Shown one piece after another: positions 55,221-64,000 of a stretch of 64,000 nt of DNA. The translations under genes were made by a program, and so were the position numbers. The stretch comes from Diphasiastrum complanatum (Eukaryota > Streptophyta > Lycopodiopsida > Lycopodiales > Lycopodiaceae): positions 42,804,339 through 42,868,338 of the forward strand of contig CM055112.1 in NCBI GenBank assembly GCA_029204225.1, in the 5' to 3' direction. The notes under the pieces were generated by a model that worked only from the letters and a program-made list of their open reading frames with translations, was not told the DNA's origin and ran no database searches. Numbering within the stretch: position 1 is the stretch's first letter; each line of letters begins with the position of its first letter.

Positions 55221-55885
55221 TGTTAGAATTTAGTGATTTTCACATGGTTTTTGATGAATATTAGACATCTATGTGGATCCACATGTGTGAGGACCTGTCC
55301 ACACATGTGAAATGACACTTTTAATATTCAGATCCATTTTGATTAGCTTTCATTTGAGTCTAATATGACATCTCCTAAATTATAGGAGTTAGGTCCTAGA
55401 TTGTAGGAATCTAGAAGGTCAACACAAACCACCAATGGATGATGTGGCATACTTGATAGATCTTATCCAAAGTGGTATGAATAAGTACAATGAGCTGTCC
55501 CACATGTGCTGGATGTAGCTTAGAGAGAGATTATGGTGATTTTGTACTTGATCCATGATGGATCCATTTTTGAGCTAATGATGAGAAATATTGGTTTGTG
55601 GAGCTATCATTGTGTTTGACTCTCTTAAGCACTTTCTTTTGGATGAATGCTTTGTAAATAATAAGTAGACTATTTCTCTATTATCAGTCCGTACAGTAGC
55701 TGTACTTCACACGTGTGAAGCCGTGGATCATCTTTTTTTATTGTTCTTGCTTGGAATCACATAGATTGTCAAGTAGAAGCTAGATTTGTAAGCTAGTCTT
55801 GATATAGATCAAGTTCCCAAGCTACCAATCACTCTTTGTGATTATTTGTAGATCAATTTCAGTCCTTAAACTCTGAAATTTGACA
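55221..55885 (+). repeat. 3' LTR, E2 family (665 bp)
   Basis: Starts TGTTAGAATTTAG and ends AATTTGACA. It is homologous along its length to the minus-strand LTR at 721-1386, including TTCACACGTGTGAA near 55707. Confidence 0.92.
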
Positions 55886-55947
55886 TCAAGTTCAAAATCA
55901 TCATGTTTTCCATCAAGCTAGATTTACCAAGCTAGATTTTTGAGGAG

Positions 55948-56490
55948 TGTGAAAAATGCAAAAATAAGCTTGGTAGAGGCCGAAAATCTTGTATATAGAT
56001 AAACACACATGTGTGGAGCCTGTTCCCACGTGTGAAAATAGTGTACTTGTCATGTACCATAATCATGTAGGTTGTACATATGATTTAATTCAAGTTCTAG
56101 TGGCTAAAAAGGCCAAAAACTAGTTTTCTAGACATATGACACATGGCATCAGTCTATTGCTTGCATGAGCCACATCCTTTGGTTAGGTGTCATATCCCAT
56201 GTGTAGAGGACAGCTCACACGTGTGGAATAAGCTGAAGTAGGCAAATTTTGACTTCTAGAAGATTTCCAAGTAGATCTCCATATAGAAGGAAAATGGACC
56301 AAAAGTGCCCAAAAAATAGAGGGTTTTGTCCAAGTGTCAGTTTTGCATGATGAATCATCATAACGAGCTCCCACTTATTGTATATATAGAGCCACATTTG
56401 GCCATAATCATTGTGAAATATCAATCTTGATTTTGGAAGCAATTTTGGATGATTCTCTCCATTTGTGTACATTTGTTTTGATTGTTTTGA
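55948..56490 (+). repeat. LTR of a further Copia family, joined to satellite
   Basis: A polypurine tract (TTTTTGAGGAG, 55937-55947) is followed by TGTGAAAAATGC, like the start of the E1 LTR, with CACATGTGTGG and CCCACGTGTG motifs and a TATATATAGAG box near 56379. It ends abruptly at 56490 where satellite begins. Confidence 0.65.
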
Positions 56491-58042
56491 GACTCTCTGG
56501 TCGATGGGTACAATACCTTCCAACAGACGAATCTACAGTAACAAACCGGTCTCTAAACGAACATGTATGGAATCTGGAATGCCCGTCCAAAGTCCAAGCC
56601 CAAACAAGATTTAGGGAAAGTGGGACGGTATGGACCAGGACTTGGTCGAAATTAGTCTTCAACATACGGAACGTCGGACGGGAAATTGTCACAGGTTTGT
56701 GAATCCGATACGAACCGAATGGACCGTTGTCACACATTTCTGGCCTCGTTTGCCAAGAAACACCCTGTGGGCCACAAAGAAGTCTATTAGGGCATAACAA
56801 ATGGCTTAAGTTGCGACTCCCCGGTTGATGGGTCCAATACCTTTGAACGGATTTAATTTTTGCGGCTTTCTATTTTGGCGAGTTGGGAACATGAAGACGA
56901 ATCCACAATAACAAACAGGTCTCACAACGGCCAATACGGAATCTGGAATGCCCGTTCAAAGTCCAGGCTCAAACAAGATTTAGGGAAAGTGGGACGCTAT
57001 GGACCAGAAACTGGTCTGAATGAGTCATTGACTATTTCGGCTAGTGGGGAACGTGAAGACGAATCCACAGTAACAAACAGGTCTCAGAACGACCAAGTAC
57101 GGAATCTGGAACGCCCATCCAAAGTCCAAAACCAAACAAGATTTAGGGAAAGTGGGACGCTATGGACCAAGAACTGGTCTGAATGAGCCATTGACGTATG
57201 GAATGTCGGACGAGAAATGTGAAGACGAATCTATAGTAACAAACCGGCCCCTAAACGGACAAGTACGGAATCTAGAACGCCCGTCCAAAGTCCAGGCCCA
57301 AACAAGATTTAGAAAAAGTGGGACGATATGGATCAGGAACTGGTCGGAATTAGTCGTCGACGTTCAGAACGTCGGACGAGAAATTTTCACAGGTTCGTGA
57401 ATCCAATACGAACCGAACGGACCGGTTGTCGCTCATTTGCAGCCTTGTTTGCCAAGAAATACCCTGTGGCCCACAGGGTATTTCTTGGCAAACGAGGCCT
57501 GAAATGAGTGACAACCGGTCCGTTTGGTTCGTATCGGATTCACGAACCTGTGAAAATTTCTCGTCTGACATTCCATATATCAATGACTCATTCTGACCAA
57601 TTCCTGGTCCATAGCGTTGACCTTTCCCTAAATCTTGTTTGGGTTTGGACTTTGGATAGGCGTTCCAGATACCGTACTTGGCCGTTGAGAGACCGGCTTC
57701 TTACCGTGGATTCGTCTTGACGTTCCCCTCTGGACGAAACAGAAAGCTGCAAAAACCGGCTCCATTCAAAGGTATTGGACCCATCGACCAGAGAGTCACA
57801 ACTTGACCCATTTGGTATGCCCTAATAGAGTTCTTTGTGGCCCATAGGGCGTTTCTTGGCAAATGAGGCCGGAAATGAGCGACAACCGGTTTGTTTGGAT
57901 AGTATCGGAAATCTGTGACCACCCCCCGTCTGACGTTCCGGATATTGACAAGTAATTCCGACTAGTTCGTGGTCCATACCGTCCCACTTTCCCTAAATCT
58001 TGTTTGGGCCTGGACTTTAGACGGGCGTTCTAGATTACGTAC
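56491..58042. repeat. Second satellite block with an inversion
   Basis: 371-bp satellite sequence in plus orientation from 56491, including one B-type monomer (marker at 56769) and shortened units near 56863-57032, 57033-57220 and 57221-57472. Orientation flips at about 57472, and satellite runs in reverse to 58042. The flip is a palindrome: AAGAAATACCCTGTGG to the left and its complement to the right, extending with few mismatches over about 115 bases each way. It ends at the Copia LTR at 58043. Confidence 0.92.
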
Positions 58043-58655
58043 TGTCAAAATATTGGAAAAATCTATCTAATGTTGTGAGTAGGGGTCCTAAAAATGCCAA
58101 AGATGAATTAAGCTCTTTTGGCTTAGTAAAGACTCATCTTAGAATAAAATATTCAAGATAGGTAGACGTAGAAACTCAAGCTACCATAGGAATTGCCATT
58201 TGTACTTTGCATGCCACATTTAATGCATGAAAAGTCTAGGTGGCACAATTAGACATAGTGAGGTGGCTTGGATAAGTCTAGATAGCTTGAGAGGTGGATT
58301 TATAACTCCAATTCAACTCAAAGTAGGAGGAGAGTCCATGGATCTATATATATGTGATGTACTCTCATTGAGAAAATGATGAAATTTGTGTGTAATGCAA
58401 ATTTGGAGACAAGCTCTTTGTGCCCTCTCTCTCTATTCAAATTTTGTACTTTCGTATTCTCTCTCTAGTCGAGTTGAGGCATTTATGTTGCTTAGTTTCA
58501 TGTTTTGTTAACAGATCTTGCTTGTAACACAATAATATTTCTTTTATGATCAGCTTTCCTATTGTCAATCAATGCTAGTCTGATCTTTATGGTATTATTG
58601 GGCTTAGGAGATCAAAAGTACATGTGTAGGGCATCCCACACGTGTGAATTCAACA
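58043..58655 (+). repeat. 5' LTR of Copia element E4 (613 bp)
   Basis: Starts TGTCAAAATATTGG against the inverted satellite and ends GAATTCAACA at a PBS. Same family as 52953-53565, same length. Contains a TATATATATG promoter-like element near 58347 and a terminal CACACGTGTGAATTC. Confidence 0.93.
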
Positions 58656-58668
58656 TGGTATCAGAGCC
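58656..58668 (+). other. Primer-binding site of E4
   Basis: TGGTATCAGAGCC, the canonical Copia tRNA-iMet primer-binding site, immediately after the LTR end CAACA. Confidence 0.93.
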
Positions 58669-59410
58669 TACCTAAGATTTACAAGCAAATGTAATAAAAA
58701 AGTTTGTAGATTTGATCAGATTTCAAGCTATGAATTGTCTAGATTCTACTTTCTAGCTAGTTTGCAGTTTTCTGGTGATTTAGAGCTTCAAACCACTTTG
58801 AATGGTCCAGATCAGGTACTGTACGGAATTTCAAGTCTGGCACATGTGAAATCCACCCATTTTCAGTTTGGTGGTTCTCTCTCACCCCAGATCCAAATTT
58901 CATGAAAATTAGCCCACTAGAAAGCTAGAAATGGTAGAATTTGATGCAATTTGAATCATGACAGTTGGATAAGCCAATCAGAAGTTATAAGCTTTTGAAG
59001 AGTCAGAGGTAGGGCACCTAGACTTGTGGCAAATCGTGAGTACATGTCATTTATTGCTTGAATGATCACAAAAATCATCCAGAAGTTGACCAATCTCATC
59101 TATATGTAATTTAGACAAAATTAAAGGTTTCTAGGCAAATTGTTTCATACAAAGAGATTGTATTTGAGTCAATTTGACATTTTTGGAGTATTTCACACGT
59201 GTGAAATTCAGAGAACCATAACTTTTGCCATACTTCATCTTTTGTGATGATTCAAATCTTGTTTTAGAGAGATTGTCAAGCTAGTGAGATCTATCTCACA
59301 GTTTTTTGCTTAGTCTTACATAGGATTTGGTTTTTTACCCTTGATTGGTTCCTATAGTGAGAAGATAAGCAATTTTTTCATCCATCTTTTTTTATTTCCA
59401 TCATTCTTTA
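58669..59410 (+). other. Leader of E4
   Basis: About 740 bases of untranslated leader without a credible frame. A TTTCACACGTGTGAAATTC palindrome near 59190 repeats the motif seen in the LTRs. Confidence 0.7.
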
Positions 59411-60330
59411 TGACTTCAATGGGTGTCTTTCTATTAGAAGCAAATGAAAGATTGTCAGCCTCCAATTACTCAATTTGGAAGGTTAGGATGGAATCTGTCT
59501 TAATACTACAAGATGTGATGGATATTGTACTTGGTATTGAAGAAGAACCACAAATTTCTCAAGAAATTCCAAAGTACAAAAAGAGAGCTAGGATGGCTCT
59601 GCATTATATTAAGATGAATGTCTCAAATAACATCTTAAGAGAAATTGGTGCTTGTACTAATGCCAAAGATGCTTGGGATACTCTCAAGTCCATCTATGAG
59701 ACAAAGAATACTTCTAGACTTCTAACACTAAGAAACCAAATTTTTTAAAGTGTACATAGAAGTGATGAATGTGCTTCAGCTTATGTAATGAGAATTAAAG
59801 ACCTCCATAGAGAATTGTCATGCATAGGAGACTCCATCAACCAAAATGAACTTGTTCAAGTCATACTTAATGGGTTAAAGGAGGAATATGACTACCTCAT
59901 TCAGAGTTATGCCATTAAGGAGGAGCTACCAAGTTTGGAAGCACTCCAAAGTGTGCTCATTTTTGAAGAATCAAGACAAGAGTATAAACTCTTGAAAATG
60001 GAAAGACTGTCTCTCAACATTGATGGTAAAGCTCTCTTTACCAAAGACAAGCACAAGACAAGAAGTAAGAATCAACACCAACCCTCTTCAAGCAAGAACA
60101 ATCTTATTTCCAAGGAGAAAGGAGAAGAGGATGAGTCCTCTCAAGCTTTCACATCCAAGAAGAAGAAGAAAAACATCAAGTGTTTCTTTTGTGGCAAGAA
60201 GGGGCATTATGCCACCAATTGCTTCAAGAAGAAGAGTCAATTCAAGCAAGCCAACATTTCCAATGAAGAGAAGGAAGATGATCATGAAAGTGATGGAGAG
60301 GGATCTCTTATGGTCTTGAGTTTCTCTTCA
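59411..60330 (+). pseudogene. Copia gag of E4
   Basis: ATG at 59411 (MTSMGVFLLEANERLSASNY), then KVRMESVLILQDVMDIVLG and ALHYIKMNVSNNILREIG. A TAA replaces a Gln codon after NQIF at 59746; the frame continues unchanged (HRSDECASAYVMRIKDLHRE). The zinc knuckle CFFCGKKGHYATNC (CX2CX4HX4C) is near 60182-60225. Apart from the single nonsense codon gag is complete. It is the best preserved gag in the window. Confidence 0.92.
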
Positions 60331-62149
60331 TCACCTTTTAAGAAGGATGGTTTGTGGTATATCGACAGTGGAGCTTCCTCACAGATGTGTAGCTCCAAGC
60401 ATTCTTTTTCATCCATGACACCTTATGAAGGATTCAAGAAGTCCATCTACATAGCAAATGATCATGAGTGTGCTATTGAAGGCATAGGGACCATTCCCTT
60501 AAAGCTTTCATCATCAAAAGTTCTTTCTCTGTCTAAAGTACTTTTTGTTCCTAAGTTGTTAACAAAAAATCTTATTAGTGTTGGGCAATTGTTTGATAGT
60601 GGACTAGATGTGAATTTCAATGTTGATACATGTACAATCAAGAAGCATGATGAGATCCTTGCATTTGGGTCTAGATATGGTGGAATCTACAAGCTTGATC
60701 CCAAAGAGTATGCTAACTCTTGTGATGGTGCTTTTGCTTCTCATATGTCTTTGGAGGAACTATGGCATAGAAGGTTGGGGCATCCTAACTATAGTTCTAT
60801 GGTGTCCATGGTCAAGAAAGCCAAAGCAATTGGCTTGCCTAATCTTATCTCCAAGAATTTCAAGCCAAGTGAGGCTTGTGCCATATCTAAGTCTCATAAG
60901 AAGCCTCTTTCAACATCATACACATCCATTAGAGCTCATACACTCGGATGTGCACTTCTCATCTTCAAAGAGCAAGGGTGGTGCTACTTGCTTTGTAATT
61001 TTCATTCATGATTTTACAAAATTTACTTGGGTATATCTTCTAGCTTCAAAGTATATGGTGTTTGACTATTTCCTAAAGTTCAAAGCTCTAGTTGAAAAGC
61101 AATTTTCATTCAAAATCAAGATTTTTAGAAGTGATGGAGGTGATGAGTACACTTCCAATAAATTTCATGATTATTCTGAGCTTGAAGGCATTAAGAGGGA
61201 GTTTTCTTGTGCATATACACCATCTCAAAATGGGGTGGCTGAAAGAAAGAATAGAACCTTGTGTGATTGTGCCAAAACCATTAGAATTGAGACATCCTTG
61301 CCAAAAGACTTTTGGGGTGAGGCCATCAATTGTTCAAACTATCTGTGCAATCGACTCCCTCATGTTGCACTTGGAGGAAAGTCACCATATGAAGCACTTT
61401 ATTTGAAGAAACCTAAGGTTGATAACCTTAGAATATTTGGATGCATTTGGTTTGTCCATATTCCCTTGGAAATGAGAAAGAAGGATGATCCTTGTGCAAG
61501 CAAAGGAGTAATGGTTGGATATTCATCCAACAAGAAAGCCTATCGAATCTACATGCTCTCTACTTCTAAAGTAAATGATAGTAGAGATGTAGTATTTCAT
61601 GAAGAAGAAAAGTCCAATCTTGGAGGGGCCGAGATCAAGCAACCTCAAAATCTATCACCTTTTGTTATTGAAGACAATCAACTTATGGAGGAGTCGAGAT
61701 TTGAAGATGTAAGTCCTCGGATTTTCACTCCTAGAAGATCCATGAGGGAGAGATCCAAGCCTAAGAGGCTCACTTATGATGACAAAGGAAAAGAAGTGGA
61801 TCTTGATTCCACTTATGCTTATTTTGTTTCTCACGAGGAGCCCAAAGGTGTCCAAGAAGCCCTCAATACCAAGGAGTGGTATGAGGCCATGAAGATTGAA
61901 TATGATGCCTTGATCACCAACCACACATGGGAGCTAGTGGATCCACCACCTAACATGCATATCATTGGATGCAAGTGGGTCTTCAAGATCAAGTACAATC
62001 ATGATGGCTCCATCAACAAGTACAAGGCAAGATTATGTGCTAAAGGCTTTGCACAAATATATGGCCTTGACTATGAAGAAACCTTTGCTCCTATAGCAAA
62101 GATGGTGACAATAAGGATCATAATCTCTCTTGCCTTATTTCTTAAGTGA
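60331..62149 (+). pseudogene. Copia protease, integrase and RT N-terminus of E4
   Basis: Protease LWYIDSGASSQMC at 60353, integrase zinc-binding LWHRRLGHPNYSSM, then a frameshift near 60920. The integrase core in the next frame has all three acidic motifs: ELIHSDVHFSSS, FRSDGGDEYTSN and PSQNGVAERKNRTL. The linker (FTPRRSMRERSKPKRLTYDD) and RT start (IGCKWVFKIKYNHDGSINKY, DYEETFAPIAKMVTIRII) follow until a TGA at 62147. The reading frame resumes in register after that stop. Confidence 0.92.
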
Positions 62150-63010
62150 AAATTATTTCAACTTGATGTCTCCAACGCTTTTTTGAATGGCTATCTTGAT
62201 GAGGAGATATACATGGAACAACCTCAAGGATTTATCAAGGATAAATCTAAGGTGTGTTTGCTATTTAGAAGTCTTTATGGCTTGAAGCAAGCAACTAGAT
62301 CATGGTATTCAAGACTCAACAACTTTCTACTTTCATTAGGATTTGTGCTTAGTGACTATGATCCTTTTTCTATATACTTAAAGTTTGATGGTAGTAATAT
62401 TGTCAGTCTTCTAATCTATGTATATGACAATATTCTTAGTGGAAGTTGTTTGATGCTAGTTCAAGAAACCAAAGATGCATTAGGAAGAGAATTTAAAATG
62501 CAAGATCTAGGAGAGATCCATTACATTTTAGGCCTTGAGATTGATTTTCATGAGGAGTATGCTTTTATTTGTCAATCTAGATATGTCTTTTCTATGTTGA
62601 GAAAATTCAATATGCAAAATTGTAAAGGCATAGATACTCCCATGGAGCAACATGTAAAAGATCCTATTAAAGGTGATGAAAGATCCTTCGAGGACATCAC
62701 ACTTTATAGGAGTCTTATAGGCTCTTTAATTTGGCTTACTATCACTAGACCCGATTTGAGCTATTGTGTGCACAAATTGAGTCAATTTATGCAAGATCCT
62801 AAGATCCAACATTGGAAGATGGCCAAGAGAGTTCTAAGATATGTATCTTCTACTCAAGATTATGGTTTATTGTACAAGAATGAAGATCTAACCATTGTTG
62901 GCTATTCAGATTCCGATTTTGCAAGTGATAAGATGTATTGAAAGTCCATTAATGCATATACTATCTTTCTTGGAGGCAATCTTGTGTCTTGGCTTTCAAA
63001 AAAACATAAG
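62150..63010 (+). pseudogene. Copia RT and start of RNase H of E4
   Basis: QLDVSNAFLNGYLDEEIYME, YGLKQATRSWYSRLNNFLL, then YVYDNILSG where YVDDIILSG is expected, so the first Asp of the catalytic pair is lost. KMQDLGEIHYILGLEID, TITRPDLSYCVHKLSQFM and WLSKKHK follow. A TGA at 62939 interrupts. The Copia sequence stops at about 63010, a few codons before the SLSS motif at which the E3 fragment on the other strand begins. Confidence 0.92.
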
Positions 63011-64000
63011 TACAGAAAGTCTTGATCTAAACTTATCAAACTTTTCTACTAGTGCTGAAAACAATGCACTCAAGAATGCTATGTTAGAGTTGAATGCTAC
63101 TGTCACTACTCTTCAGAGATCAAATCAAGAAATGTTAGAATCCATGGAAAAGTTGCGATCTGAGAGTTTAAAATCTGTTGTTGATATAAAAATTATCAAT
63201 AAGGCAATGATGAAGAGGAAAAGAAAGAGAGTACCGATGAAGAATATTGATGGCTTATCTATACATAGCGGCAATCAGAAAAAAAGAATTCTAGCATTCA
63301 AGTATGTCGTCATATAAACTGTTTATTTGATTTGTATATGTCATTTAAGTTTAATTTGCACTTGATAACATGGATTATTTATTTATTAAACATAATTTGA
63401 GTTTCATATGTTTGTTGCAGATCATGTTTGGTGGCAAAGAACTGTTTAACATATCGTTCATGCATTGGATCATCTTTAAGTCATGTTTTACCAAGAAAAT
63501 CAGCAAAGGAAATGATAAAAAAATGCTCGGTTTGAAAAAAATGAAAAATGAAATTGTAGAGATTGTTTTGATTAAGGTTCAATCATACTTGGATGCGAAT
63601 GTGATACAAGGTGCATGTGATATATCTGGAATTAGCAGAAATGCTTATTCTACTTTTTTTAGAATAGTTAAAGAAGCTTTTTCCCAAGTGATGGTGAAGA
63701 AAATTTATCTTCCGCGTCCATATCGGGTAAGATTAGCTAGAAATTTTTATAATGACGGAATGTTCAAAGTAGTTGGCCAACCACTTCATATAACTGAATT
63801 ATACAAAGCAGAATATGGTGAGCTCAATTACAATAATTGCAATAATATTTTCCTTGATATTGAAAATGTTCTAAAATACATTATTCGTTTAGTGTTCAAT
63901 CGGAAAATCACATATGGTGGTTGGCGGCATTCCAGGTACAGATTTCTATGTTCGTTTAGAATATCTTTATTAACAATTCATACCTTGTCAGTTTTTATTG
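63011..64000 (+). CDS. Unrecognised gene, probably multi-exon, runs off the window
   Basis: Directly after the Copia break a frame (to 63317) reads NNALKNAMLELNATVTTLQR, a coiled-coil heptad pattern, then a basic MMKRKRKRVPMKN. A TTTGTTGCAG acceptor ends at 63420, and from 63421 a frame stays open to the window end (193 codons). It includes a helix-turn-helix-like ACDISGISRNAYSTFFRIV and IYLPRPYRVRLARNFYND. A GTATGT donor lies at 63302, but joining it to 63420 shifts out of the long frame, so exact splicing is unresolved. A possible donor AG|GTACAG is at 63936. The domain combination suggests a DNA-binding or transposase-like protein, but I recognise no family. Confidence 0.55.

Noticed and set aside
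1-64000. tRNA or rRNA genes
   Set aside because: No cloverleaf with A and B boxes or rRNA core sequence was recognised by eye. The tRNA-like words seen are retroelement primer-binding sites.

Overview
The window is nuclear DNA from a plant with a large, repeat-dense genome. I cannot name the species. The reasons are the families present (Ty1/Copia and Ty3/Gypsy LTR retrotransposons with tRNA-iMet-type and GGCGCCA-type primer-binding sites, a LINE reverse transcriptase remnant, a long satellite), short GT-AG introns of about 95-110 bp, and a captured exon of a plant-type cytochrome P450. No rRNA, tRNA or CRISPR was seen. Almost every retroelement frame carries stops or frameshifts, so this is mainly a nested graveyard of elements with a few genes of real interest.

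Layout. 1-8.6 kb: nested minus-strand Copia elements with LTRs at 721-1386, 4103-4924 and 8352-8638. 8.6-12.9 kb: two truncated plus-strand Copia copies ending in an inverted leader and the 5' LTR of a minus-strand element. 12.9-14.65 kb: a broken histone H3-like gene behind a nearly mirror-symmetric divergent promoter. 14.7-16.4 kb: degenerate unknown exons. 16.4-20.5 kb: a plus-strand Gypsy 5' half (LTR, PBS, minisatellite leader, gag). 20.8-31.1 kb: Gypsy pol fragments in both orientations around an unrecognised ORF family. 31.1-33.8 kb: a Gypsy leader, PBS and LTR. 33.8-37.3 kb: a 1,755-bp tandem duplication, each unit holding a Gypsy LTR, an A13 tract and a captured P450 exon. 37.5-38.2 kb: another Gypsy PBS and LTR.

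38.3-43.9 kb is the centre of interest. A minus-strand gene (38274-39979) has a centromeric-type (CENH3-like) histone-fold exon followed, through phase-compatible introns, by exons of a C48 (Ulp1/SENP-type) cysteine peptidase. It faces a divergent plus-strand ORF of the unrecognised family across a promoter packed with CACGTG/CACATG motifs. The second H3-like locus at 13.2-13.7 kb has the same promoter design.

43.9-48.3 kb holds LTR-like sequence, a tandem duplication, a LINE remnant and unassigned DNA. 48.3-52.95 kb is a 371-bp satellite of twelve monomers with a three-monomer higher-order repeat. Satellite resumes at 56.5-58.0 kb and switches orientation at a near-perfect palindrome at 57,472. 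A Copia element appears to have been cut in two by an inversion: its RNase H and 3' LTR lie at 52953-53945 and its 5' LTR through RT at 58043-63010. The window ends inside an unrecognised, probably multi-exon gene (63011-64000). CENH3-like genes beside a satellite with higher-order structure suggest, but do not show, a centromeric or pericentromeric origin.
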